Origin: Mangrovimicrobium sp033283385
Lineage (GTDB): Bacteria > Pseudomonadota > Gammaproteobacteria > Pseudomonadales > Halieaceae
Length of the DNA stretch: 64,000 nucleotides
NCBI GenBank assembly: GCA_033283385.1
Contig: JAWMQQ010000004.1
Location: forward strand, 124,001 to 188,000
Reading direction: 5' to 3'
Within the stretch, counting starts at the first letter, position 1; each line of letters begins with the position of its first letter. Positions 54,223 to 63,028 of the stretch are shown here, piece after piece. The translations under genes were made by a program, and so were the position numbers. The notes under the pieces were generated by a model. It saw only the letters and a list, made by a program, of their open reading frames with translations. It had not been told where the DNA came from and searched no databases.

Positions 54223-55581
54223 TTACCCGGCCCCGCATTTTATGTACTTGTCCACTTCCCGGTGAAACTTGGCGACTGCGGCCTCTTCCCTCACCAGTGT
54301 CATGTATTTCAGCCCGCTGTTGCGCAAACCCCTCTGCACCCTGGTGACCTGGTCGTAGTCCTGCTGGAGTACCTCGAAGTAAGGGTAGGTTCCGGGCTCC
54401 TCGACTTCCACCAGTTCGGCGCGCGCGGCCTCGCGCTGCTCCGGCGGCAGCCACACCAGGCGTGTGACGTGCCAGATGCACCGGTTCGGGTCGCCGCCGG
54501 GATGAGGCGTGGGAACAATGAGGGTGCCCTCTCCCGCGCGCACCGAGAAAAAGAAATTGGGAAACAGGAACCAGCCGTAATGGTCCGAGAGTTGCTCGTC
54601 GCTCAACCCGCTCACGTCCAGCCCCTTGAGCGTCATCGTCTTGCGCGTCGCGCCCTGCAATAGCGTGTGCAGGGTGACGCCCTCCGGCAGCGTGATTTTT
54701 CCGTCTGTATCGATGTAATCGTCCAGCAGCTTTTCGAAATGGGGCAGGATCTCCGCCGCGCCGTGGTAGGTGGCCGGCAGGCGTAGCCGGAGCGCCTCCA
54801 CCTGTTGCTCCAGCGTCACTCCCTCGAAGATGACTTTGAAGGGAGAGACGACAAGGTGATGGTCGCCGATGAAGTTGTAGCGCTCTTCACTCGGGTCGAC
54901 GGAGATGACATGTCCCATCTGCGGATGGACCCCCTGGATGTGATACCCCTCCTGGAATGCGTCGATGACCACCTTCCAGTTGCATTCCAGCTCTTCGATG
55001 ACATCCATCCCGGCGGGAACCATCTCCTCGAGCTTGTAGGGTTCCAGGTAGTCGATGATTTCCTTCCCCAGGTATTCGGCCAGCGGCCGGGCATTGGCGT
55101 CGGGGTTCAGAAATACGAATCCGGCCCAGGTGTCGACCGAGACCTCGACCAGTCCCAGCTCGCTCTTGTCGATCGGCCCGACCAGGTCCGGCCGCGCGAC
55201 AGCACGCAGTTGGCCATCCAGGTTGAACGTCCAGCGGTGGAACGGGCAGACGAAGGTGGTGGCGTGCCCCTTGCCCTCGCACAGGGGGTTGCCCCGGTGA
55301 GTGCAGGCGTTGACGAAACCGCGGAATACGCCGTCGCTGCCATGCACCACCAGGTAGCTCTGGTCGAACAGCCGGTACTCCTTCCAGTCGCCGGGACTGG
55401 CGATCTCGTCGGCGCGGCACACGACCTGCCAGGTTTTCATCCAGATATTGTCGCGCTCGCACTGCTGGAACGCCGTGGACGTGTAGCGATCGGTAGAGAC
55501 CCGCATTTGGTCCTGCTCGTAAACCAGGTCCTCGAGCCCAACGCTTTTCTGGAAGCGATCCGTATCGATATAGTTTCCCAT
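54223..55581 (-). CDS. Rieske non-heme iron oxygenase, catalytic subunit
   Basis: 452 aa. Rieske ligands Cys93/His95 (CTHRG) and Cys112/His115 (CPFHRW, with Arg instead of the usual Gly), standard gap between the pairs; iron ligands His214 and His219 (EGYHIQGVH) with Glu211 at the bridging position. Sequence and gap differ from the oxygenases at 10026 and 29167, so it belongs to another branch. Probably co-transcribed with the SnoaL-like gene; the AraC gene lies upstream on the same strand. Confidence 0.9.
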   Translation of the reverse strand: MGNYIDTDRFQKSVGLEDLVYEQDQMRVSTDRYTSTAFQQCERDNIWMKTWQVVCRADEIASPGDWKEYRLFDQSYLVVHGSDGVFRGFVNACTHRGNPLCEGKGHATTFVCPFHRWTFNLDGQLRAVARPDLVGPIDKSELGLVEVSVDTWAGFVFLNPDANARPLAEYLGKEIIDYLEPYKLEEMVPAGMDVIEELECNWKVVIDAFQEGYHIQGVHPQMGHVISVDPSEERYNFIGDHHLVVSPFKVIFEGVTLEQQVEALRLRLPATYHGAAEILPHFEKLLDDYIDTDGKITLPEGVTLHTLLQGATRKTMTLKGLDVSGLSDEQLSDHYGWFLFPNFFFSVRAGEGTLIVPTPHPGGDPNRCIWHVTRLVWLPPEQREAARAELVEVEEPGTYPYFEVLQQDYDQVTRVQRGLRNSGLKYMTLVREEAAVAKFHREVDKYIKCGAG

Positions 55582-55643
55582 CGCGGTGTCCTTGAAAAAG
55601 TTTCATCTTGCAGGTTGGCGCGTCAAGGTGGTTTGCGCGCATT

Positions 55644-55690
55644 TGTAACCCATGGATACTAGTGAAATTCCGCGACCTGTAAATCCATGG
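55644..55690 (-). promoter_or_regulatory. Repeated TGTAA(A/C)(T)CCATGG sites upstream of the Rieske gene
   Basis: TGTAACCCATGG (55644-55655) and TGTAAATCCATGG (55678-55690) are spaced 34 bases apart; their CCATGGAT/ATCCATGG ends also form an eight-base inverted repeat. Lying just before the Rieske start and after the AraC gene, they are plausible AraC-type binding sites. Confidence 0.4.
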
Positions 55691-55782
55691 CGTCGAAATG
55701 GCAGCGAAGTTGCCGCAATTAAGATCAAGAAAACATAAGTTGGGCACAATAGTTGAAGTGGACGCCGCATCCGGCGCCCCGA

Positions 55783-56640
55783 CTAGGCGCTGTTCTTCTG
55801 TATCCGGCGCCGGAATTCGGTGGGTGTCCTTCCGGTCGAGCGCCGGAAGGAGGTGGAAAAGTAGCCGGCGCTGCTAAAGCCCAGCCGGGCTGCTATCTCT
55901 TCACAGCTCAATTGACTTTCAGCCAGCAGGGACTTGGCTGTCTTGAGCCTTTCCCCGGCGATAAATTTGTGAATCTGCCATCCCGTGGTCGACTTGAACG
56001 CCCGCGCCAGATGGCTCTGGCTCACACCGCAGAGTTCCGCCAGTTCGGAGAGGCCGGGGTAGCCGAGTTCCGGTGATGCCTGTATCCGCTCCTGGATGCG
56101 GCCGAGTTGCCACGACGCCAGCGGGAGTGCTTCGCCATGCCGCGCGCCCTGCCTTTCCAGCTTGCGCAGGTGTCGACCGAGCTCGACCAGCATCATGGTG
56201 CACACCGACTCGATCATCTGGCGCTGGCCCACGTCGGGCTGCTCGAGTTCCCCGTAAATTTCCTGCATGAGGATTTCCAGGCGCTGGTTCTTTATGGTGA
56301 CCAGCTCGTCCGTATGCTTCTGCCAGCGTTCACTGCTGATTTCAGTGATGGATTCCACGAAGTCCGCATCGTAAAAGCAATACAGCACCCTGAGCGGCTT
56401 CTCGATCGGGAACAGGCGAATGGAGCGCCCCGGGGGAAGGAAGCCGACGGAGCGGGGGCGGGGCAGCATTTCCGGTGTTGCCAGGTTGCCGATACGAATC
56501 GGCGAATGGTTTTCGGACAGCCGCTGGTAAAGGGAAAACCGGCTGTATTTCGGCCTCTCCCCGAGGCCCTCCCAGCTGATGGTGGCAATCTGGAGCGTCG
56601 CACTGGTTAGCTGTAATTCTTTTTCCAGCTGTTGTTGCAT
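55783..56640 (-). CDS. AraC-family transcriptional regulator
   Basis: 285 aa. The C-terminal two-helix-turn-helix domain is clear: LSELAELCGVSQSHLARAFK, GWQIHKFIAGERLKTAKSLL, CEEIAARLGFSSAGYFSTSF and RRSTGRTPTEFR. The N-terminal part is an unrecognised sensory region. Divergent from the TauD gene at 56937; element C lies in that gap. Candidate activator of the Rieske/SnoaL genes and perhaps of elements A-D. Confidence 0.9.
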   Translation of the reverse strand: MQQQLEKELQLTSATLQIATISWEGLGERPKYSRFSLYQRLSENHSPIRIGNLATPEMLPRPRSVGFLPPGRSIRLFPIEKPLRVLYCFYDADFVESITEISSERWQKHTDELVTIKNQRLEILMQEIYGELEQPDVGQRQMIESVCTMMLVELGRHLRKLERQGARHGEALPLASWQLGRIQERIQASPELGYPGLSELAELCGVSQSHLARAFKSTTGWQIHKFIAGERLKTAKSLLAESQLSCEEIAARLGFSSAGYFSTSFRRSTGRTPTEFRRRIQKNSA

Positions 56641-56796
56641 CCGGCGCTCCCCGGCGTCCGATTAGGGATAAGCAGAAGCTGACTTATAACACCGCAGCCG
56701 GGGAGGGGACAACAACCCGGGCCCTGGTACGATAGCGGGCCGTGGGCGCCTGCGCTGGCACCGTGCTACCGGCGTGCTGTAGCGGTATAAGCCAGA

Positions 56797-56830
56797 GTAA
56801 TTTGTGCGATAAATATCAACGATTTTACAA
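56797..56830 (+). promoter_or_regulatory. Conserved element, copy C (GATAA-N8-GATTTTACA)
   Basis: GATAAATATCAACGATTTTA with GATTTTACA at 56821-56829; the 13-base offset from GATAA is the same as in copies A, B and D. The outer CCGAT box of the other copies is not conserved here. 107 bases before the TauD start. Confidence 0.6.
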
Positions 56831-56936
56831 ATTTTCCGCAGCTCACATACGGTATCAGGCCCTTTTCAGGGGCGGTATTATGCATCCCGGCAGCGGGATG
56901 GCGGCTAATCCACGAAGTTGATCCGGAGTAACAATC

Positions 56937-57770
56937 ATGAGTGCTACAGAAACTGTGCTGGAAACCAGGGAAATCAAGCCTAAAATCGGCACGGAAATTC
57001 TCGCGGACAAGGCGGCGTTGTTATCTGGCGACTACAGCGAGCAAATTCGCGATCTGCTGGAAATGCGCGGGGTGCTGGTTTTTCCCAGGGTCAATTTCAC
57101 CGACGATGAGCAACTGCAGTTCACCCGGACACTCGGCAAGGTCGCAAAAGAGCGCTACGGAGAGGAAGTCTTCAGTATTTCCCTGGACCCGGAGAAATCC
57201 TCAGGCGTCGATTATCTCAAGGGGGCATTCTACTGGCACTTCGACGGAACGATACAACCGATGCCGGTGCTGGCTTCGCTGCTGAGCGCCAAAGTGCTCG
57301 CCCCGACCGGCGGCAATACGGAATTTGCCAACTGCTACGCGGCTTACGAAGCGCTGCCGGAGGAGGAAAAAGCCAGGCTCGAGGGGCTGACGGTGGTCCA
57401 TTCCACCTGGAATTCCCTGCTCTATCACGATCCCGAGCCGAACCAGGAAAAGTTGCAGCAGTGGGTTGACCTGGGCGAAAAGGAACTGCCCCTGGTCTGG
57501 ACACACAAATCCGGTCGCAAGTCGCTGGTACTCGGTTGTACCGCGCACCACGTCGTCGGCCTGGATCACAAGGAGAGTGCGCTGTTGCTCAACGGCCTGC
57601 GCCAATGGGCGACCAGCGAGCCCTTCCATTACAGCCACAAGTGGTCGGTGGGTGATGCTGTGATGTGGGACAACACCGGCACCCTGCACAGGGCGATGCC
57701 CTATCCGCTGGACTGCAACCGCGAACTGCACCGCACCAAGCTGGAAGGTGAAGAACCCGTCACCGCGTAA
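56937..57770 (+). CDS. TauD/TfdA-family Fe(II)/2-oxoglutarate dioxygenase (copy 4 of 4)
   Basis: 277 aa. Iron ligands His101/Asp103 (YWHFDGT) and His251 (LHRAMPY), Arg262 for 2-oxoglutarate. Near-identical in layout to the copy at 39610, with the same C-terminal ELHRTKLEGEEP. Preceded by element C and followed by a hairpin, so it may be a monocistronic, separately controlled version of the same activity. Confidence 0.9.
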   Translation: MSATETVLETREIKPKIGTEILADKAALLSGDYSEQIRDLLEMRGVLVFPRVNFTDDEQLQFTRTLGKVAKERYGEEVFSISLDPEKSSGVDYLKGAFYWHFDGTIQPMPVLASLLSAKVLAPTGGNTEFANCYAAYEALPEEEKARLEGLTVVHSTWNSLLYHDPEPNQEKLQQWVDLGEKELPLVWTHKSGRKSLVLGCTAHHVVGLDHKESALLLNGLRQWATSEPFHYSHKWSVGDAVMWDNTGTLHRAMPYPLDCNRELHRTKLEGEEPVTA

Positions 57771-57785
57771 CGCGCCGGATCGCCT

Positions 57786-57825
57786 GTTTCCGCCCTCCGC
57801 CCGCCCGCGCCGGAGGGTGGGAAAC
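57786..57825 (+). terminator. Candidate terminator hairpin after the TauD gene
   Basis: GTTTCC and CCCTCCG arms pair with CGGAGGG and GGAAAC across a GC-rich loop. There is no clear T tract, so termination is uncertain. Confidence 0.35.
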
Positions 57826-57862
57826 CTGTCCGTCGACACCGGTCACGGGCACATAAGTTTCC

Positions 57863-57895
57863 CCGATACATCCGATAATTAAGAACGATTTTACA
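57863..57895 (+). promoter_or_regulatory. Conserved element, copy D (GATAA-N8-GATTTTACA)
   Basis: CCGATACATCCGATAA followed by GATTTTACA at 57887-57895 with all spacings as in copies A and B. 129 bases before the extradiol dioxygenase start, at the head of the 58-64 kb catabolic operon. Confidence 0.65.
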
Positions 57896-58024
57896 AGCCA
57901 TCCGGCCACCCACTAACCTGCCCCTGGCTCGAAAACTCGGGAAAGCGGTGCTTCCCGAAGCGGTCGGTACCGCGTACCCACCGGTTGATGAGCGCTAATA
58001 ATTGCCGCACAGAGGGAGTATGTC

Positions 58025-59017
58025 TTGCCTATCACCGGGATTGCAGAACTCAATTACGCCGTCGAGGATCTCGGCGAGTGCGTCGAGTTTTTCGAGGATT
58101 TTGGCCTCGTCAAGCGCGAGAGCAGCGGTAATCACGCTGTTTTCGAAGTCGCTTGCGGCCAGCGCGTCAACCTTTACCCGATGGGTGACGAGCGCCTGCC
58201 CAGCAGCGAGATCGTCGGGCCTGGCGTGCACGAGTGTGTCTGGGCGGTCGGGAACCAGGCCGACTTCGACGCTCTCGTCGAGGACCTGTCCCGGGACCTC
58301 GACGTACAGGTGGATGCAGGCGGCGTCGCGCATTTCGTCAGCCCCTTCGGCCAGGCGATAGGGCTCAAGGTCTTTCAGCGCCGGCCGCTGCTGGGCACGC
58401 CGTCGCCCGCCAATTCACCGGCCGTCGTGCAACGGGTGAACACGCCGCGCAGGTGGCCGTCCCGCGCCATTCCCAAGACCATCAACCACCTGGTCTGGAG
58501 CTTCCTGGATGTCAACGAGGCCTTCGCGTTCTACCGCGACCGGCTCGGCTTCCGCTTGAGCGATGTGCAGAAGGGCGTCGGCATGTACATACGCGGCGGG
58601 CGCTGCATGAACCACCACAACATCGCTATCGCGGACGCCGATTGCGCCGCTTTCGGGTTCACCGGCAAATACGAATTCCACCATGTCAATTTCGGCGTGG
58701 ATGACCTCGACGAAATCATGGCGGGCAAGAACTACATGCGGCGCCGCGGCCACGGCGACAACGGCTGGGGTCTAGGCCGCCACCGCATCAGTTCGGAATT
58801 GTTCCTGTACCTTCCATCGCCGACTGGTGGCGAGGTGGAGTACGGCGCCGACTGCGACCAGCTGGACGAGCAGTGGCGGCCGCGCTTGTGGGGCGCGACG
58901 TTCGCGGCATTCGCCTTTGTCCACGACATGCCCGAGTGGCTGCTGGAACAGGAGGCGGACTGGGACGTCAGCTATATTGATCCCGCGGCGGCGCGCTACG
59001 AAAAGCCCGGCGCTTGA
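58025..59017 (+). CDS. Type I (VOC-fold) extradiol ring-cleavage dioxygenase
   Basis: 330 aa from TTG 58025. Two VOC domains; the C-terminal half carries the Fe(II) triad pattern: His in NHLVWSFLDV, His in FHHVNFGVDD, and Glu in GGEVEYGADC after the family-typical WGLGRHRISSELFLYLPSP. BphC/NahC/HsaC-type enzymes cleave dihydroxylated aromatic rings next to the diol. First gene of the operon that also contains hydratase-aldolase and chromene isomerase genes, matching a naphthalene-like lower route. Confidence 0.87.
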   Translation: MPITGIAELNYAVEDLGECVEFFEDFGLVKRESSGNHAVFEVACGQRVNLYPMGDERLPSSEIVGPGVHECVWAVGNQADFDALVEDLSRDLDVQVDAGGVAHFVSPFGQAIGLKVFQRRPLLGTPSPANSPAVVQRVNTPRRWPSRAIPKTINHLVWSFLDVNEAFAFYRDRLGFRLSDVQKGVGMYIRGGRCMNHHNIAIADADCAAFGFTGKYEFHHVNFGVDDLDEIMAGKNYMRRRGHGDNGWGLGRHRISSELFLYLPSPTGGEVEYGADCDQLDEQWRPRLWGATFAAFAFVHDMPEWLLEQEADWDVSYIDPAAARYEKPGA

Positions 59018-59050
59018 ACAAGCAACGCAGCGAAATTTCCGGAAGTCATC

Positions 59051-59641
59051 ATGCCTGAGAATCAACCGCGTATTCCCCCGATCAAACCCGACGAGTGGAC
59101 CGACGAGGTGCGGGACCTGTTCACGGTCATGGACGGGCCCGAGGCGCGGGAAAAAGGCCCCAGCCGCCAGGTGATGCTGTACCTGGCCCAGCACCCGAAG
59201 CTGTCGAATCTGTTCATGACTTTCGGGCGGGAGATACTGCGGGATTCCAGCCTGCCGCACCGCGAGCGCGAGCTGGCGACCCTGTACATCGGCTGGACCA
59301 CCCGTTCCGACTACGAGTGGCTGAGCCATGTGGCCTTCGGGCTGCAGGTCGGCCTCACCGAGGAGGATATCGAGGCCGTGAAGCAGGGTCCGGAGTCACC
59401 GCACTGGACTGCGCCGGACAGGGATCTGTTGCGGCTCGTCGACCAGATGCGCGACCACTACAGCGTGGACGACGAATTGTGGGCCTCCCTGTCCGGCCGC
59501 TACGACCAGCGCCAGATGATCGAATGGATCTACACGGTCGGCAACTACATGTTGTTCTCCGCGGTATTCAACAGCCTGCAGATTCCGGTGGAGCCGGAAA
59601 TGCAGGAGCTGGCGCGCAAATTCGGGATTCCCGGCAACTGA
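59051..59641 (+). CDS. Carboxymuconolactone decarboxylase/AhpD-like family protein
   Basis: 196 aa, helical AhpD-like fold (PHRERELATLYIGWTTRSDY, EWLSHVAFGLQVGLTEEDIE). The Glu and His of the AhpD active-site region are present but the CxxC pair is absent, so it is not a peroxidase-reducing AhpD and more probably a lactone decarboxylase-type or hydrolase-type enzyme. 33 bases after the extradiol dioxygenase. Confidence 0.82.
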   Translation: MPENQPRIPPIKPDEWTDEVRDLFTVMDGPEAREKGPSRQVMLYLAQHPKLSNLFMTFGREILRDSSLPHRERELATLYIGWTTRSDYEWLSHVAFGLQVGLTEEDIEAVKQGPESPHWTAPDRDLLRLVDQMRDHYSVDDELWASLSGRYDQRQMIEWIYTVGNYMLFSAVFNSLQIPVEPEMQELARKFGIPGN

Positions 59642-59675
59642 CGCGATTCACTTCGCAAGAAGTGGGCTCCTCTTG

Positions 59676-59752
59676 TTGACAATCGAGAATCATAGTGTTT
59701 TATTGATAATATAACTTTTTCTCGAGAATAATTGAAAATCTATATTTGACCC
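59676..59752 (+). promoter_or_regulatory. AT-rich internal promoter region before the reductase gene
   Basis: The 111-base gap is far more AT-rich than its surroundings. It holds TTGACA (59676-59681), two TCGAGAAT copies (59683-59690, 59722-59729) 39 bases apart, and runs such as TTGATAATATAAC. No -10 box sits at ideal spacing. It may let the reductase and downstream genes be expressed separately. Confidence 0.35.
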
Positions 59753-60778
59753 ATGAGCGTATTTTCCATCCAGATTTCAGGTGCCGAGGAGCAGGCTTTC
59801 CAGTGCGAGGCTGGCGACACGGTCCTCGGTGGCGCGCTGCGCAGCGGCAAGGCTTTCCCGTACGAATGCAATTCCGGCGGCTGTGGCAGTTGCCAGTTCG
59901 AGTTGCTCGAGGGCGAGGTAGAGGACAGGTGGCCGGAGGCGCCCGGGATCGGCGCCCGCGCACGTGAGCGGGGCAGGCGCCTGGCCTGCCAGTGCGTTCC
60001 CACCAGCGATTGCACCATCAAGGTTTCCCTGGGTGACGATGCAGCGCCGGCGATTGCGCCGCAGCGGCAGCAGTGGAGCTTCGTCGGGGTTCGCCAGCTG
60101 ACCCCGGACATGTCCGAGTTCACCTTCAGGGGGCAGGGGCCTGCGCAATTCCTGCCGGGGCAGTTCGCCATGTTCGTCCTGCCCGGCGTGGAGGGCACCC
60201 GCGCCTATTCGATGAGCAACCTCGCCAACGACGACGGCCTGTGGAGCTTCGTGATCAAGCGCGTTCCCGCCGGCCGCGGTACCGGCGTGCTGTTCGACGC
60301 GCTCAAGCCCGGCGACGCGGTAGCTGTCGATGCGCCCTACGGCAACAGCTACCTGAGAACGGATAACGGCCGCGATATCGCCTGCGTGGCGGGTGGTTCA
60401 GGCCTCTCCCCGGTGCTGTCGATCCTGCGCGGGGCGGTGCGCGAGCCCGCGCTGTCCGGGCGCCGCCTGATGCTGTTTTACGGAGGCCGCGGCCCCCGGG
60501 ACATGTGCCTGGCTGACATCATCGACGCAGACCCGCTGCTGCGCGAACGGGTGGAGTTGTACACGGCCATTTCCGACAACGAGGCGCCCGGCGCCGCTGA
60601 GTGGAACGGCGAGCGGGGCTTTGTGCACGAACTGGTGAAGACGACGCTGGGAGAACAGATTCCCGCGTTCGATTACTACTTCTGCGGGCCGCCGCCGATG
60701 ACCGACGCCGTCCACAGGATGCTGCTGCTCGACTACAAGACGCCGGCGGGGCAGTTGCATTTCGACCGTTTTTTCTAA
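59753..60778 (+). CDS. Oxygenase ferredoxin-NAD(P)H reductase with N-terminal [2Fe-2S] domain
   Basis: 341 aa. Plant-type ferredoxin domain with YECNSGGCGSCQFELLEGEV and RRLACQC (four Cys ligands), FAD domain with RAYSMSNLAND, and NAD domain with IACVAGGSGLSPVLSILRG ending in YFCGPPPMTDAV. Passes NAD(P)H electrons to an oxygenase. It is the only such reductase in the window, so it probably serves the Rieske dioxygenase starting at 63686 and possibly the other Rieske enzymes. Confidence 0.93.
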   Translation: MSVFSIQISGAEEQAFQCEAGDTVLGGALRSGKAFPYECNSGGCGSCQFELLEGEVEDRWPEAPGIGARARERGRRLACQCVPTSDCTIKVSLGDDAAPAIAPQRQQWSFVGVRQLTPDMSEFTFRGQGPAQFLPGQFAMFVLPGVEGTRAYSMSNLANDDGLWSFVIKRVPAGRGTGVLFDALKPGDAVAVDAPYGNSYLRTDNGRDIACVAGGSGLSPVLSILRGAVREPALSGRRLMLFYGGRGPRDMCLADIIDADPLLRERVELYTAISDNEAPGAAEWNGERGFVHELVKTTLGEQIPAFDYYFCGPPPMTDAVHRMLLLDYKTPAGQLHFDRFF

Positions 60779-60814
60779 TCGTTAAATTGATGAATTGAAA
60801 GGGAAGCGCTTCCT

Positions 60815-61807
60815 ATGAGTACCGAGAACAAGTTACTGACCGTCGATCAGGTCCAGGGCGCGTGGGCGATCATGCCGACCCCCGCCACTGATGATGCCCA
60901 GGACTGGCGGGCCACCAACACGGTGGACCTGGACGAAACCGCGCGTGCGGTGCAAGGGCTGGTCGAGGCCGGGATCGATGGAATCCTGTCCCTGGGCACG
61001 CTGGGCGAATGCGCGACCCTGACCTGGGACGAGAAGAAGAAATTCATTGCCACGGCGGTGGAAGCGGCGGGCGACCGGGTGCCGTTCTTCGCCGGTACCA
61101 CCAGCCTCGGCACGCGCGACACCATACAGCAGACCCGCGAGGCCCGCGATCTCGGCGCCCGCGGCACCATGCTGGGCCTGCCGATGTGGTGCGCCGCGGA
61201 CCTGACCACGGCGGTGAAATTCTACCGCGACGTGGCCGAGGCCTGCCCCGACATGGCGATCTGCGTCTACGCCAATATCGCGGCGTTCCGCTTCCCCTTC
61301 GCCACCGAGTTCTGGGCCCGGGTGGCCGATATTCCGCAGGTGATCATGGCGAAATACGGCGCCACGCCGAACATCGAGGCCGACATGGCCGCGGTGAGCA
61401 AGCAGGTGAAGTTCCTGCCGATCGATATGGGCTACCTGGAGGTGGCGAAACTGGATCCCGAATTCAACAACGCGTTCTGGTCCAGCGGTGCGGTCTGCGG
61501 GCCGGCACTGGCGCTGCACCTGCGCGACACGGTGGCGCAGGCCGCGCAGTCGGGCGACTGGAGCGCGGCGGAGGAACTCACGGGCGCCGTCGCCAGAACG
61601 GTGTGGCCGCTGATTCCCAACAACGGCGATTTCGAGGAGTTCAACAAGTACAACATCGGGCTGGAAAAGGAGCGCATCAACGCCGGTGGCTGGATGAAGG
61701 CCGGTCCCTGTCGCCCCCCCTATGTCTATGTGCCCGAGGAATACCTCGAGGGCGCGCGCGCATCCGGCCGCGGCTGGGCTGAACTCGCCGGGAAAGTCGG
61801 CGCGTAG
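60815..61807 (+). CDS. Hydratase-aldolase, trans-o-hydroxybenzylidenepyruvate hydratase-aldolase (NahE/PhdJ) type
   Basis: 330 aa DapA-fold enzyme that closely follows the NahE pattern: GAWAIMPTPATDDAQDWR, GILSLGTLGECATLTWDEKK, Schiff-base Lys180 (VIMAKYGATPN), Tyr152 (VYANIAAF), and the C-terminal INAGGWMKAGPCRPPYVYVP. Known members hydrate and cleave benzylidenepyruvates to an aromatic aldehyde and pyruvate. Strong evidence that this operon degrades a fused or biaryl aromatic. Start has AGGGAAGCGC upstream. Confidence 0.9.
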   Translation: MSTENKLLTVDQVQGAWAIMPTPATDDAQDWRATNTVDLDETARAVQGLVEAGIDGILSLGTLGECATLTWDEKKKFIATAVEAAGDRVPFFAGTTSLGTRDTIQQTREARDLGARGTMLGLPMWCAADLTTAVKFYRDVAEACPDMAICVYANIAAFRFPFATEFWARVADIPQVIMAKYGATPNIEADMAAVSKQVKFLPIDMGYLEVAKLDPEFNNAFWSSGAVCGPALALHLRDTVAQAAQSGDWSAAEELTGAVARTVWPLIPNNGDFEEFNKYNIGLEKERINAGGWMKAGPCRPPYVYVPEEYLEGARASGRGWAELAGKVGA

Positions 61808-61830
61808 CGCGCTCGCGACGGGAGGAGCAA

Positions 61831-62109
61831 ATGAGCGTCTTTGGGTTGGAAAACGCGTTGTGGCAGGCCTCGACGAACCCGAAAAGCGGCCGGCGACTGC
61901 GCGAGGAAGGGGATACCTACCTGCGGGAGTTCAGGGTGGACGAGCGGGAGCGCGAACTGCTGTTGTCCTGGGACGTCAGGGCCCTGGTGGAGCGGGGCGT
62001 CAACCCGATGGTGCTGATGATGGCCAATGCAGCGATCAATGGTCCCGCCGCAGCGGCGTCGTATGTCGAAAAGATCAACACACCCACTGCGGCGCCGGCC
62101 TCCCGATGA
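61831..62109 (+). CDS. Small subunit of extradiol dioxygenase (LigA/CarBa-like), copy 2
   Basis: 92 aa, GGAGG before the ATG. LENALWQASTNPKSGRRLRE, YLREFRVDERERELLLSWDV and LVERGVNPMVLMM match the copy at 42520 and the LigA domain. Partner of the LigB protein encoded downstream. Confidence 0.85.
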   Translation: MSVFGLENALWQASTNPKSGRRLREEGDTYLREFRVDERERELLLSWDVRALVERGVNPMVLMMANAAINGPAAAASYVEKINTPTAAPASR

Positions 62110-62181
62110 TCGCAGGGTGTTCGAATATTGCCAGCCCGGCACCTGCTTCCGGGCCGCAGCACGATAAACGAGGAGCCTGTC

Positions 62182-63012
62182 ATGGCTGAATTAGTTGGCG
62201 GTTTTCTGATGCCGCACAATCCCATGCTCACGCTGGCACCGAATGCGCCGAGTCCGTCCGTGATCAAGACCATGGACGAAGCGTTCGGAACCATCGTGAA
62301 CCGGGTCAGGGAACTGGAGGCGGACACGGTCATCGTCATTGGCGACGACCACTACACCAATTTCGGTCCCCACTGCTTCCCCGCCTACCTGATCGCCATC
62401 GGCGATGTCGAGGGTCCGGTCGAGCCGTTTCTCAACATCGAGCGGGCGCCGATCGAGAACAACCAGGCGCTCGCCAACCACATCCTGCAGACCGGCTATG
62501 CCGAGGGTATCGACTGGTCTTACGCCAAGTCGATCGCCGTCGATCACTCTGTCGCCATTCCCCATCACCTGGCAGTGAAAAGCATCCCCGGTTTGAAAAC
62601 CATCCCGGTCTACCTGAACTCGGGTATCGAACCGCTGCTGCCGAACCGCCGCGCCTACCAGATCGGCGAGAGCATTCGCCGGGCGGTGGAGTCCTGGTCC
62701 GGCAACGAGCGGGTTGTCATCTACGGGACCGGCGGCATCAGCCACTGGGTCGGCAGCATTGGCATGGGGCGGGTCAACGAGGAATTCGACCGGCACATCC
62801 TGGGGCTGTTCGAGCGCGGCGATACCGAGGGATTTATCGGCCTCTCCGACGAGACGGTACTGGAAGAGGGCGGCAACGGCTGCCTCGAGGTCAAGAACTG
62901 GATTTGTGCAATGGGTGCGTTCCCCGGAGCGACGGTCGAAGTCATTGCCTACGAAGCCGTGCCGGAGTGGATCACGGGCATGGGTTTCGCCGAAGTGAAA
63001 CTGGCAGCCTGA
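62182..63012 (+). CDS. LigB-type (type II) extradiol ring-cleavage dioxygenase catalytic subunit, copy 2
   Basis: 276 aa from ATG 62182, preceded by AGGAG; the in-frame extension to 62128 overlaps the intergenic spacer. Fe(II) ligands His12 (LMPHNPM), the His of IGDDHYTNF and the Glu of GCLEVKNW; catalytic-base His in GTGGISHWVG. Closely similar to the protein at 42803. The operon thus has a type I and a type II extradiol dioxygenase, presumably for two successive rings or two alternative diols. Confidence 0.92.
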   Translation: MAELVGGFLMPHNPMLTLAPNAPSPSVIKTMDEAFGTIVNRVRELEADTVIVIGDDHYTNFGPHCFPAYLIAIGDVEGPVEPFLNIERAPIENNQALANHILQTGYAEGIDWSYAKSIAVDHSVAIPHHLAVKSIPGLKTIPVYLNSGIEPLLPNRRAYQIGESIRRAVESWSGNERVVIYGTGGISHWVGSIGMGRVNEEFDRHILGLFERGDTEGFIGLSDETVLEEGGNGCLEVKNWICAMGAFPGATVEVIAYEAVPEWITGMGFAEVKLAA

Positions 63013-63028
63013 ACAGAGGGAACTTGCG

